A stretch of 13,179 bases of DNA. It comes from Nitrospira sp. (GTDB lineage: Bacteria > Nitrospirota > Nitrospiria > Nitrospirales > Nitrospiraceae). The position numbers were made by a program, and so were the translations under genes. The DNA lies in the NCBI GenBank assembly GCA_024998705.1, contig JACOEF010000147.1, positions 1 to 13,179 on the forward strand. Direction: 5' to 3'. Positions 1 to 6,468 of this stretch are shown here, in pieces (within the stretch, counting starts at the first letter, position 1; each line of letters opens with the position of its first letter). Below the pieces are notes generated by a model. It saw only the letters and a list, made by a program, of their open reading frames with translations. It had not been told where the DNA came from and ran no database searches.

Positions 1-208
1 AGTCGGCAAAATAGCGGGCATTGCGGCAGTCAAGCTGTTCCTGCGCCGAGGCGAGGTCGTCATCGTACAGAATTTTGCGCGAGGGGGAGATACCGGGGAC
101 GTTCGGCTCACGGCGAAAGGCCGCCCAATCGGCGATGCCACCCTCCCAGAGTCGCCGCTCCGTGGATGGGCCGATGCCTTTCAGGTGGACGAATGTCGAG
201 GTCAACAT
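1..208 (-). CDS. RNase H-like (YprB-type) exonuclease domain protein, N-terminal part
   Basis: This minus-strand gene starts at the ATG whose complement lies at 206-208 and runs off the left edge, so only the first 69 residues are visible. It opens with MLTSTFVHLKGIGPSTERRL, followed by WEGGIADWAAF. This is the helix-hairpin-helix-like opening (GIGPxTERRLWE) that I associate with bacterial proteins carrying an RNase H-like exonuclease domain of the YprB type (RNase_H_2). The catalytic acidic residues would lie beyond the window and cannot be checked. A purine-rich GGAAGGGG lies about 14 nt upstream of the ATG, a rather long spacing, but no other in-frame start is visible nearby. The gene diverges from the cyclophilin-like gene at 348 across a 139-bp intergenic region. 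The family call rests on the N-terminal motif alone. Confidence 0.7.
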   Translation of the reverse strand, partial: MLTSTFVHLKGIGPSTERRLWEGGIADWAAFRREPNVPGISPSRKILYDDDLASAQEQLDCRNARYFAD

Positions 209-218
209 AGTGCGGCCG

Positions 219-257
219 CAATCCCCTTCCGCCGGGATTGTAGCCTTGATTTCAAGG
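219..257. repeat. Two adjacent inverted repeats in a divergent intergenic region
   Basis: CAATCCC (219-225) and GGGATTG (234-240) form a perfect 7-bp inverted repeat around an 8-nt spacer. CCTTGA (244-249) and TCAAGG (252-257) form a second one immediately after. Both lie between the divergently transcribed exonuclease and cyclophilin-like genes. They could be an operator or part of a 5' leader. No T-run follows, so an intrinsic terminator is unlikely. Function is unknown. Confidence 0.45.
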
Positions 258-347
258 GATAAACAAGTTAGAGTCCGCGACTGGTGCGGAGTTTCGTAGA
301 CGTGAGCTGCGCAGTGTTGTAGTGTTTCACGGGGCAGATGAGGGAAC

Positions 348-758
348 ATGACCACGAACGGATCGGCGAAGCGTATTCGAATCAAGGTCGGCGGGATACA
401 GTTGGAGGCAGAGTTGAAAGGCACGCGGACGGCCGAAGAACTCTACCGGGCGCTGCCCGCTGAAGGCCCATTGAATGTCTGGGGCGAAGAGTTCTATTTT
501 AAGATTCCGGGTGTGAAGGACCATCGTGAAACGGCGACGACGCAAGTCAAAGTCGGCGACGTGGCCTTCTGGGGCGCCGGCCAGGTATTGGCGATTTTCT
601 TCGGTCGCACGCCGATGAGTATGGGCGCGGATCCCGTGCCTGCCGACCGGGTCAATGTGATCGGTCGTGTGGTGGGGGATGCGGCGACGTTACGGCAGGC
701 GATGACTGCGAGCACGATCCGCGTCGAACGGATTGAACAGGGGCCGTCGGTTGGGTAA
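348..758 (+). CDS. Cyclophilin-like fold protein (DUF369/TM1367 type)
   Basis: The protein has 136 residues and starts at an ATG with GAGGGAA a few bases upstream. It matches the small cyclophilin-like family (Cyclophil_like, formerly DUF369): an N-terminal strand region (IRIKVGGIQLEAEL, residues ~9-22), a central FKIPGVKDHRE segment, then KVGDVAFWGAGQVLAIFFGR followed by TPMS, and VNVIGRVVGD near residues 102-111. The vGDvafWgaGqvlaIFFGrTP stretch is the family signature. The fold resembles cyclophilin, but members of this family lack the established prolyl-isomerase active site, so no enzymatic activity should be assigned. It is cytoplasmic, with no signal peptide. It is the first gene of the plus-strand run, and the DUF507 pair follows 57 bp downstream. 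Confidence 0.85.
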   Translation: MTTNGSAKRIRIKVGGIQLEAELKGTRTAEELYRALPAEGPLNVWGEEFYFKIPGVKDHRETATTQVKVGDVAFWGAGQVLAIFFGRTPMSMGADPVPADRVNVIGRVVGDAATLRQAMTASTIRVERIEQGPSVG

Positions 759-815
759 GCTCATGGGTATCGGTGCTGTGGAGTGCACCGGATTGTCGAC
801 CGGGAGTGTGCGGCG

Positions 816-1097
816 ATGAGGCTGGCAAAAGAGCGGGTCCATCACATGGCGGAATCAGTGATCGCACGGCTCCACGAAGTGGGTTACCTGGAAGTGACCG
901 GGGATCGGAAGGCGTTGCGGGATTTGTTGGAACAGACGATGACGGAAGAGCTCGGAGTCGAAGATCGTCTCAATGCCGAAGTACGCCGGATGATGCAGCC
1001 GTATGAGCGACAGATCGAGCAGGGACAGGTCGATTACCAGAAGATGTTCACGATGATCAAACAGAAGCTGGTGCGCGAACGCGGCATAATTTTATAG
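816..1097 (+). CDS. DUF507 family protein, first of a tandem pair
   Basis: This is a 93-residue, strongly charged and probably all-helical cytoplasmic protein. I placed the start at the ATG at 816, giving MRLAKERVHHMAESV. GGGAG lies 9 nt upstream and this matches the usual beginning of the family. An in-frame ATG at 783 would add 11 residues without a good ribosome binding site. Diagnostic DUF507 elements are the N-terminal KERVxHMAESVI helix, the central EELGVEDRLNAEVRRMM segment and the basic end QKLVRERGIIL. The biochemical function of DUF507 proteins is not known to me. The second DUF507 gene begins 70 bp downstream, and paired DUF507 genes suggest the two products may form a heteromer; that is an inference. 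Confidence 0.8.
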   Translation: MRLAKERVHHMAESVIARLHEVGYLEVTGDRKALRDLLEQTMTEELGVEDRLNAEVRRMMQPYERQIEQGQVDYQKMFTMIKQKLVRERGIIL

Positions 1098-1167
1098 GTG
1101 CGACCGGTGTGTCCACGTTCGCCTGGTGGGAGCGTGGATAGGCCGCCTCAGGACTGGAGTCTACCCC

Positions 1168-1443
1168 GTGATCAGCGACGATAAAGCCAGCCATCTTGCC
1201 CACCTCGCCCTCGGTGCCCTGAAGAAGAGTCCGCACTGCCGGTTTACTGCAGAGGATGGGAAGGTGCTGCGTGAGATTAAGCGGGTAGTGGCCGCAGAAT
1301 TAGTGTTGGAAGCGGAGATCGATAAAAAAGTTCGGACCAAGCTGGCCTCCTACTCACGACACATCGTGGAGGGAAGTCAGGAATGGGACGTGATGTATCG
1401 CAAAACAGCTGAAGAAGAACAAAAGAAGCGCGCCAAGCCCTAA
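1168..1443 (+). CDS. DUF507 family protein, second of a tandem pair
   Basis: The protein has 91 residues and most likely starts at the GTG at 1168, which has GGAG exactly 8 nt upstream. A longer reading from 1126 would add 14 residues resembling no DUF507 N-terminus. The sequence runs from ISDDKASHLAHLALGALKKS through EIDKKVRTKLASYSRHIVEG to SQEWDVMYRKTAEEE. The phrase IVEGSQEWDVMYRK is the best DUF507 signature and is clearer here than in the upstream partner, where the equivalent reads IEQGQVDYQKMFTMIKQK. The two are diverged paralogues. No catalytic motif is evident. The TPR lipoprotein gene follows after 35 bp, so the series is probably co-transcribed. Confidence 0.85.
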   Translation: MISDDKASHLAHLALGALKKSPHCRFTAEDGKVLREIKRVVAAELVLEAEIDKKVRTKLASYSRHIVEGSQEWDVMYRKTAEEEQKKRAKP

Positions 1444-1478
1444 TCCGGCGTCGCGAGCGATGTCGACGAGGTTGTGTC

Positions 1479-1916
1479 ATGAAAGCTCTATGGATGGTTT
1501 TCTGTGTGATGGTGGTGTCGTTGCCCGCCTGCACTCACTCCAAACCAAAGCCGTTGGTTCCGTTGACGTTGGACTATGGGTTCAAGGCGGATGCCATTGC
1601 GCTGAACAATCAGGGGATGCAAGCGTATGTGGCCGGCCAGGTGGCGGAAGCCAAGGACTTCTTTGGGCAGGTCATCAAAGCGGCGCCGGATTCCGGACAG
1701 GCTCATTATAATTATGCGCTCGCGCTGAATGCATTGGGGGACACGGACCAGGCCCGTCTGGAATTTATCGAGGCGGCTAATTTGGCTCCAGGGGATAAGG
1801 TGATCTGGGATTCGCCGGCACTCCGTCCTTTCGGGAGTCCCCAATCGCAAAAGGGGGGACCCAGGGAACATCCCTATAGGACACAGCGCCCGATGATCGG
1901 CAGCGGACCGCGCTGA
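1479..1916 (+). CDS. TPR-containing lipoprotein
   Basis: This 145-residue protein starts at an ATG preceded by GAGG with 7-nt spacing. It has a short charged N-terminus (MK), a hydrophobic core (residues ~4-14) and the lipobox-like LPAC with Cys18, indicating lipidation and export by the Lol or an equivalent route. Two tetratricopeptide repeats follow, at about residues 41-72 (ALNNQGMQAYVAGQVAEAKD onward) and 75-106 (AHYNYALALNALGDTDQARL onward), each with the canonical small and aromatic positions and closing AP. The tail from about residue 110 is rich in Pro, Gly and basic residues and is probably disordered. TPR lipoproteins usually act as assembly or scaffold factors at the outer membrane; no partner can be named here. 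The bcp gene begins 44 bp downstream. Confidence 0.82.
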   Translation: MKALWMVFCVMVVSLPACTHSKPKPLVPLTLDYGFKADAIALNNQGMQAYVAGQVAEAKDFFGQVIKAAPDSGQAHYNYALALNALGDTDQARLEFIEAANLAPGDKVIWDSPALRPFGSPQSQKGGPREHPYRTQRPMIGSGPR

Positions 1917-1960
1917 CCGGGTGACAGATAGGACGAGGTTGACGTAGAGGAGCCGGATAC

Positions 1961-2428
1961 ATGGCCGATGCATTAGAGGTGGGGGACAAGGCCCCCGATT
2001 TTTCCTTGCCGGACCAGGACGGCAGCACCGTGACCCTGAAGAGCCTCAAGGGCAAGCAGGTGGTGCTCTATTTTTATCCTAAGGACGATACCTCGGGTTG
2101 CACGAAAGAGGCATGCGACTTCCGGGATTCCCTTGCGCCGATTAAAAAGGCCGGGGCGGTGGTATTGGGCGTCAGTAAGGATGGAAAAGCCTCGCACCAG
2201 AAGTTTATCGCAAAATACGGATTGCCCTTTGCTCTCTTGAGTGACGAAGAGGTCACGGTCTGCACTGCGTATGGCGTCTACAAAGAGAAGAGCATGTATG
2301 GCCGGAAGTATATGGGGATCGAGCGGAGCACCTTTGTCATCGACGCCACAGGGCGGATCAAGGCCTTGTTTCGGAAGGTGAAGGTGCCCGGTCATGTCGA
2401 TGAAGTGCTGGCGGCGTTGAAGGCCTAG
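1961..2428 (+). CDS. bcp: Thioredoxin-dependent peroxiredoxin Bcp (PrxQ type)
   Basis: This is a 155-residue member of the AhpC/TSA peroxiredoxin family. It starts at an ATG with GAGGAG 8 nt upstream. It begins LEVGDKAPDFSLPDQDG and carries the hallmark PKDDTSGCTKEACDFRD. Peroxidatic Cys47 and the resolving candidate Cys52 are five residues apart, the atypical 2-Cys arrangement of Bcp/PrxQ. The YGVYKEKSMYGRKYMGIERS stretch and the terminal VKVPGHVDEVLAALKA are also typical, and the length matches the family. The enzyme reduces hydrogen peroxide and organic hydroperoxides in the cytoplasm using thioredoxin. It ends with a TAG codon. A 10-nt direct repeat (GGACTTCGTG) lies just downstream, between the stop and the next gene. 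Confidence 0.95.
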   Translation: MADALEVGDKAPDFSLPDQDGSTVTLKSLKGKQVVLYFYPKDDTSGCTKEACDFRDSLAPIKKAGAVVLGVSKDGKASHQKFIAKYGLPFALLSDEEVTVCTAYGVYKEKSMYGRKYMGIERSTFVIDATGRIKALFRKVKVPGHVDEVLAALKA

Positions 2429-2477
2429 GGCTGCGATCCCCCATCCGGCTGGACTTCGTGCCGGGTGGACTTCGTGG

Positions 2478-2729
2478 TTGAACGACATGGATCCGCTGGA
2501 AAAAACCTCCCATGCCTGCCGTGCCGCCGCGCTCTCCCTCGTGCCCGGACTCGGACATCTCTACATCGGGGAAAAGCGAGGAGGCCCTCTGCTCCTGGCC
2601 GGAGTGTTGCTGATCGTCCTTTGGCTGGCGGTGTTTTCGTTTGTCCTCGTGCCATTGATCGGGCTGGTCTTGTTTTGTATGGGGGATACCTATCTTACCG
2701 TCAGCCGTGACCGCGGGCTCCTCACCTAA
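2478..2729 (+). CDS. Small membrane protein with PGLGHLY motif
   Basis: The product is about 80 residues. The first possible start is TTG at 2478, with GGGTGGA at 2463-2469 in Shine-Dalgarno position. The alternative is ATG at 2487 (MDPLEKTSHACRAAALSLVP), which has no clear binding site. After a short polar start the sequence reads ALSLVPGLGHLYIGEKRGG, a re-entrant or first membrane segment resembling the short TM2/DUF5683-like proteins. A long hydrophobic stretch follows, LLLAGVLLIVLWLAVFSFVL and onward to residue ~66, enough for one long or two tight membrane spans. The function of such proteins is not established. It ends 40 bp before the start of the next gene. Confidence 0.65.
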   Translation: MNDMDPLEKTSHACRAAALSLVPGLGHLYIGEKRGGPLLLAGVLLIVLWLAVFSFVLVPLIGLVLFCMGDTYLTVSRDRGLLT

Positions 2730-2769
2730 TCACACCGGTTGGTCTCCGAAAGGGAAATGGAGTCGTACG

Positions 2770-3621
2770 ATGGCAGCGTCGCTTCGTCGCAGGTTGTGTC
2801 TTCTCCGGCTGATCCTGCTGCTCGGCTGGGTGCTGGTGAGTACCGCCGAGGCGATGGAGAAGACTCCGGGCGTCCTCACCGTCGGCGATGCGTTGACGCT
2901 GCCGAATCAATCGGTCCGTATCGAGGCTCAACTCGGAGGGAAGGCTCCAGGGGGAAGTTTCCCGTGGGGAGGCGTGAGCTTGCACCTGTCTATCGACGGC
3001 AAGCCGGTGGCGACGGCGAAAACCGATGACAGCGGTCATGTGTCCTTCGAGTATCTGCCCAAGATGCGTGGAAACTATGTTGTTACGGTCTCGGTGGATG
3101 ACGCCGCGTCGGTTGTAGCGGAGAAGACCGACGCGACGCTGTGCGTGTGGGAGCGTCGTCGTCCGATCATCCTCGTGGAAATGGCCGCCCTCGTTCAACC
3201 GGTTGCTGCGACTCCAACGGAAACCGGCGCGGAGGCATCCGCGAACCCGGTTCCCGACGCGGCCGAAGAATTGGCGCGGTTGACGCAGTATTACTACAAC
3301 GTAGTCTATGTGTCGGGCAGCGGGCAGCCGCCGGCGGAGGCGGTTGCGATCGGGAATGCGCGTCGATGGTTGGCGTCTCACAAGTTCCCGCCCGGCTTTG
3401 TGGCAGTGCCATCAGCAGATGGCGTGAACGGCACGGTGGAGAGTTTTAAACAGGGCGGGTGGGCGACCATGAAAACCGGCATCGTGCGCACACGGGCGGT
3501 TGCCGAGATCTTGCTGCAGCATCGGTTCGAGGTGGTGGTAGTGCCAGAATTGCCCAAAGGTGAGATGCCGCGAAAAGCCAAAGCGGCGAAAGAGTGGAAG
3601 GACGTCAGGAAGAAGTTGTGA
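2770..3621 (+). CDS. Secreted protein: Ig-like domain plus degenerate HAD-like domain
   Basis: The protein is 283 residues from the ATG at 2770, chosen because GGAG lies 7 nt upstream and a classic signal peptide follows (basic RRR, hydrophobic LLRLILLLGWVLV, then STAEA at residues 24-28). An upstream in-frame ATG at 2707 lies inside the previous gene. Residues ~40-125 look like a beta-sandwich (SVRIEAQL, VSLHLSIDGKPVATAKTDDS, GNYVVTVSV). From ~130 the layout resembles the LNS2/App1-type HAD fold: a hydrophobic strand RRPIILVEMAALV where catalytic DxDxT would sit, then YYNVVYVSG, then ARRWLASHKFPPGFV, then a Lys-containing helix. The catalytic aspartates are absent at the first motif. I read it as a periplasmic protein with a non-catalytic HAD-like domain. 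The domain assignment is inferred from pattern only. Confidence 0.6.
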   Translation: MAASLRRRLCLLRLILLLGWVLVSTAEAMEKTPGVLTVGDALTLPNQSVRIEAQLGGKAPGGSFPWGGVSLHLSIDGKPVATAKTDDSGHVSFEYLPKMRGNYVVTVSVDDAASVVAEKTDATLCVWERRRPIILVEMAALVQPVAATPTETGAEASANPVPDAAEELARLTQYYYNVVYVSGSGQPPAEAVAIGNARRWLASHKFPPGFVAVPSADGVNGTVESFKQGGWATMKTGIVRTRAVAEILLQHRFEVVVVPELPKGEMPRKAKAAKEWKDVRKKL

Positions 3622-3805
3622 GCGGCGTCGGGGAACGTGAGCCGCGCGCGAACGTCGCAGGGCGGCGGGGGTGCCGGCGGCCTGTCATCATCGGCGAGAA
3701 GATTGTGCAAGCAGGCATGGGTCCGGGACGATTCACTCGCGGGACGAATCATGGTATGTTCAGCCCCTTATTGGGCGTTATCTCATTGAAGGAGCAGGAG
3801 CCGGT

Positions 3806-4585
3806 ATGTTGTTAGAAGGGAAAAAGGGGCTGATCATCGGTGTGGCCAATAAGCATAGTATCGCCTGGGCGATTGCGCAGGCGGCGGCGCGGGAAGGCGC
3901 GCAGATGCTGTTCAGTTATCAGAATGAACGGTTGCGCGAAAACGTCGAGGAGTTAGTGCAGACCCTGCCCGGCGCGTCGGCTTGTGTCTGTGATGTCGGA
4001 GACGACAGCCAGATCGAGGCGATGATGAAGCAGGCCGCCGAAAAACTTGGACGGCTGGACTTTCTGGTGCATTCCCTGGCTTTTGCTCCGCGGGAAGAGC
4101 TCACCGGCGAAGTTGTGAACACCACTCGCCAGGGATTTGCGACGGCCCTGGATGTCAGCGCCTATTCTCTCGTGGCCGTCACGCGGGCGGCGATGCCGCT
4201 GATGACGGAGGGTGGATCGGTCGTGACCCTGACCTATCTCGGCAGCGAACGGGTGGTGCCACACTACAACGTCATGGGGGTGGCCAAGGCGGCGCTTGAA
4301 GCAACGGTGCGGTATCTGGCTCACGATCTAGGGCCAAAGAACATTCGGGTGAACGCCGTCTCCGCCGGTCCGATCAAAACGCTGGCGGCGCGTGGCGTGT
4401 CCGGGATCAGCAAGATGGTCGATCACCATCGCGCGTTCGCTCCGCTACGGCGAGCGACAGAGCAGGGCGAAGTGGGCGATACGGCGTTGTTCCTGGTGAG
4501 TTCGTTGGGCCGCGGCATCACCGGAGAGGTGATCTACGTCGATGGGGGATACCACATTCTTGGGTCGTTGGCCTCAGTCGACTAG
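3806..4585 (+). CDS. fabI: Enoyl-[acyl-carrier-protein] reductase (NADH) FabI
   Basis: FabI performs the last reduction of each fatty-acid elongation cycle, converting enoyl-ACP to acyl-ACP with NAD(P)H in the cytoplasm. The 259-residue length fits the family. I chose the ATG at 3806 (MLLEGKKGLIIGVANKHSIA), preceded by AGGAG. A longer reading from 3671 adds unrelated sequence. The sequence shows the FabI-type dinucleotide-binding GVANKHSIAWAIA (12-24), CDVGDD (62-67), HSLAFAP (89-95), and the catalytic pair Tyr144...Tyr154-x6-Lys161 in TYLGSERVVPHYNVMGVAK. It ends VDGGYHILGSLASVD. Ala92 stands where E. coli FabI has Gly93, a position linked to triclosan sensitivity; Ala is also natural in other FabI enzymes. 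The gene ends with TAG. The 184 bp upstream may hold its own promoter. Confidence 0.96.
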   Translation: MLLEGKKGLIIGVANKHSIAWAIAQAAAREGAQMLFSYQNERLRENVEELVQTLPGASACVCDVGDDSQIEAMMKQAAEKLGRLDFLVHSLAFAPREELTGEVVNTTRQGFATALDVSAYSLVAVTRAAMPLMTEGGSVVTLTYLGSERVVPHYNVMGVAKAALEATVRYLAHDLGPKNIRVNAVSAGPIKTLAARGVSGISKMVDHHRAFAPLRRATEQGEVGDTALFLVSSLGRGITGEVIYVDGGYHILGSLASVD

Positions 4586-4676
4586 GAAGCCAGGGGTTCT
4601 GCTCACACGATCAGTGTTGCGCGCTTTGCCCGATCGGGCTGACGTCATGATATAGCACCGCTGGGCCATTCCAGTC

Positions 4677-5546
4677 TTGTTCTCCTTCCTGGTTCTCATC
4701 AGCACTCTTTTCACGAGTGGTTCTGTCATCCCGTCCTTCTCTGCGGAACTCTCCGACCGGGAGGAGGATGGGCTGCGCGGCGCCGTCCAGTCCGTCGAAA
4801 CCACAGAGAGTCTGCTGGTGCAAACCGATCGGTACGACCCGCGCGGGCGTCTGATTGAGCGCATTCAGGGCGGCCAAGAGACCTCTCAGGGGTTGTGGCC
4901 GTTGCGATTTGTCTACACCTATGACCAGGCGGGCAGGCGGATCGCGGAGGTGGTGCAGGATGGGCGGGGCGAGGTCGTGAAAGAAACCCGTTCGGTCTAC
5001 GATGATCGCGGGAATTGCTCCGCCGAGCTGGCGGCCTGGGGCGACGGTACGTTTGAGAATGCCTCCTTGTATGAATACGATGAGGCGCATCGACGCACGA
5101 AGGGCCTTCATTACAATGGCGTGCAGGTGATCAATCACAACCTCTATACCTTCGACGGTGCGGGACGACTGGTGCGTGAACGGTTGGAGCGCAATTATCG
5201 GTATGACGCCGCCGGGAACCGGATGGTGATGACCGATCGTTTCGATGCCGGCTACGAGGTCGCCATCCTCTATGACGAGCAGGGGCATGTTCGTGAAAAG
5301 GTCGTCTCCGATCTGAAGGGGCGACGGCAGGGCCGTTCGGAGTTTCAGTACGACGAACAGGGCAATCAGAACGAAGAGCGTATCTTCACTGTCGACGGAC
5401 GACTCACGGATCGAAAAGTCTACCGCTACGAATACGATGCCGTCGGGAACTGGATCAAGGAAGCGCTTCAGTGGTGGGAGGTGACTCATGGCCGCGAAAC
5501 CCTGAAGCAGGCCCACGTGCGAGTGCGCAGCATCACCTACCACTAA
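4677..5546 (+). CDS. Secreted YD-repeat (RHS-like) protein
   Basis: The protein has about 289 residues and is built of tyrosine-aspartate repeats. Nine recognisable units are RYDPRGRLIE, TYDQAGRRIAE, VYDDRGNCSAE, EYDEAHRRTKG, TFDGAGRLVRE, RYDAAGNRMV, LYDEQGHVREK, QYDEQGNQNEE and EYDAVGNWIKE. YD repeats form beta-strand shells. At this length, and with no RHS core motif or toxin tip, this is probably a small surface or periplasmic structural protein rather than a polymorphic toxin. An apparent signal peptide precedes the repeats, with hydrophobic residues ending near SVIPSFSA. The start is uncertain: TTG at 4677 has no good ribosome binding site, and an in-frame ATG at 4647 is cut off by a TAG at 4653. 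The minus strand is also open here, but as a codon-bias shadow. Confidence 0.75.
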   Translation: MFSFLVLISTLFTSGSVIPSFSAELSDREEDGLRGAVQSVETTESLLVQTDRYDPRGRLIERIQGGQETSQGLWPLRFVYTYDQAGRRIAEVVQDGRGEVVKETRSVYDDRGNCSAELAAWGDGTFENASLYEYDEAHRRTKGLHYNGVQVINHNLYTFDGAGRLVRERLERNYRYDAAGNRMVMTDRFDAGYEVAILYDEQGHVREKVVSDLKGRRQGRSEFQYDEQGNQNEERIFTVDGRLTDRKVYRYEYDAVGNWIKEALQWWEVTHGRETLKQAHVRVRSITYH

Positions 5547-5907
5547 TTCCTTTGACAAGTGTCTGTGCCAGGCGGGTTGGGCTCCGTACTCGAGTGAGTC
5601 GTGGCCGACGGCCGTGCACATGTTCGTAGCCGAATGTTTTCAGGCCTCACGCGGAGAAATATTGTCGCTGAGGCGTCTGCCGGGATGCGTTCGTCGGCAA
5701 GCTGGGCGCGGTCGGTCGGCTGTTTTTCCTCTGGCTGGTGTTTCGGCTCCTGCTCTCGGCCGCTATCGGTGGTTCTGCGCCGGTGATGCTCGTCCGATCC
5801 AATCGTCCGACCATTCGAATGCCAGGTGCCTGGTCGAATTCAGGCCCGTTTACGTTTTCGGCCCCTCTGCGTCTAACCCACAGACCTTCAATATAGGGGG
5901 AGAGCCA
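5547..5907. other. Intergenic stretch without a supported gene
   Basis: Nothing here has both a start with a ribosome binding site and a protein-like sequence. A frame open from 5672 to 5893 encodes a hydrophobic run (LFFLWLVFRLLLSAAIGG) directly after an in-frame TGA at 5669. It has no usable start codon, so it may be the relic of a membrane-protein gene or chance. A TTGACA occurs near 5553, but no matching -10 box could be placed. Confidence 0.4.
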
Positions 5908-6044
5908 ATGCCACAATCAAAAACCATGTCGCTGTTGTTGGCCCTGGTCCTGGGACTGTCAGGCTGTACGACGACGTCCGCCGCCGTGACGGCTACAATC
6001 AGGATGGCGATTAGTCCGACTTTCAATAGGGTGTGATTTATCAT
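5850..6044 (-). pseudogene. Small hydrophobic 5' gene fragment (head-to-head partner B)
   Basis: On the minus strand the ATG at 6044 has a near-perfect Shine-Dalgarno (AAGGAGG) at good spacing. The product begins MINHTLLKVGLIAILIVAVT and then AADVVVQPDS, a membrane anchor or uncleaved signal. After about residue 30 of 64 the sequence becomes unnatural (SPRTRANNSDMVFDCGIGSP). That part is the antisense of the lipoprotein signal reading that starts at 5908. Each strand therefore carries a convincing translation start whose coding character fails at about the same point, near 5965-5990. This suggests a deletion junction between two convergent gene starts. Expression of a functional peptide from either strand is not excluded. 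Confidence 0.4.
5908..6036 (+). pseudogene. Lipoprotein-like 5' gene fragment (head-to-head partner A)
   Basis: A strong binding site (GGGGGAG) precedes the ATG at 5908. The product begins MPQSKTMSLLLALVLGLSGC, a textbook lipoprotein signal with lipobox LSGC and Cys20. After that the 42-residue product becomes a short unremarkable tail (TTTSAAVTATIRMAISPTFN). That tail is exactly the antisense of the membrane segment of the opposite-strand reading that starts at 6044. I interpret this as the true 5' end of a lipoprotein gene whose body has been lost, joined to the 5' end of another gene. It could instead be a real 42-residue lipoprotein of the entericidin size class. Confidence 0.45.
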
Positions 6045-6468
6045 GGTTCCTCCTTCTGTGAGAGAGTGTAGCGGTGGGTGAGCTGCGTGGTTGTTCTTGA
6101 AGGGCGCCATGCATGAAGGGTGAGTGGAAGCCTGTGGCCATATGCTGTTCTCGCGCCTGTGGGGGGCATCGCGACCACTCAGAAAGAGAGGTCCGGTGGT
6201 GGCATCGCAGAGATGAATCGATCAAACACGATCGCCGGGAGCTGCCGGGTAGATTGATTCCTTCGGCAAAGCCTGTAGAATTCGCCGATGAACGCCGGAT
6301 GGTTGGTGTGTGAAACGGTGAATTGTTTGATTGCAAGACCTGACCCTTAATACTTCGAGACCGAGTGTCGGTGCGGTGCGTCAGGTTTCTTCACCGGTAC
6401 AGTCCGATTTGGAACGCACAATCACACGTGGTTGTCGGTGCAGGTCGGGACCGGTAATGGGAGATCAC
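6045..6468. other. Intergenic stretch, no supported gene
   Basis: The only notable element is the 22-nt sequence at 6325-6346 that recurs inverted near 12.7 kb. A 66-codon plus-strand frame (6113-6313) lacks a binding site and protein-like composition. No terminator with a T-run was found at the 3' end of the beta-barrel gene, which ends at 6469. Confidence 0.4.
6325..6346 (+). repeat. Left copy of an inverted 22-nt repeat, possible mobile-element end
   Basis: The core GATTGCAAGACCTGACCC (6329-6346) is identical to the reverse complement of 12711-12728. Extending outward by four bases gives 21 of 22 matches. The ACCC end of each copy faces the interval between them. From memory, closely similar sequence (GGGTCAGGTCTTGCAAT) is common near the ends of IS200-like/REP-associated Y1 tyrosine transposase genes. 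No such transposase is visible here, so this would be a solo end. Confidence 0.65.

Noticed and set aside
1488..1973. 161-codon minus-strand open frame over the TPR lipoprotein
   Set aside because: The plus strand encodes a lipobox and two canonical TPR units; the minus frame has no recognisable features.
4628..4639. 12-nt palindrome GCCCGATCGGGC after fabI as a terminator
   Set aside because: Folding would leave a 4-bp stem and there is no T-run on the plus strand, so a terminator call is unsupported.
5551..5590. TTGACA as a -35 promoter box after the YD gene
   Set aside because: No -10-like hexamer occurs at suitable spacing.
4611..5621. 336-codon minus-strand open frame, longer than the YD-repeat gene it overlaps
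   Set aside because: The plus strand has nine clear YD repeats and a signal peptide. The antisense frame has no family motif and follows from the codon pattern of YD repeats in GC-rich DNA.
5672..5893. Open frame with a hydrophobic stretch LFFLWLVFRLLLSAAIGG
   Set aside because: A TGA precedes it directly and no ATG, GTG or TTG lies before the hydrophobic part. It is at best a relic and the support is too thin.
5614..5907. N-terminal extension of the small lipoprotein reading from an ATG at 5614
   Set aside because: The extension is not protein-like, and the ATG at 5908 has both a strong binding site and an immediate lipoprotein signal.
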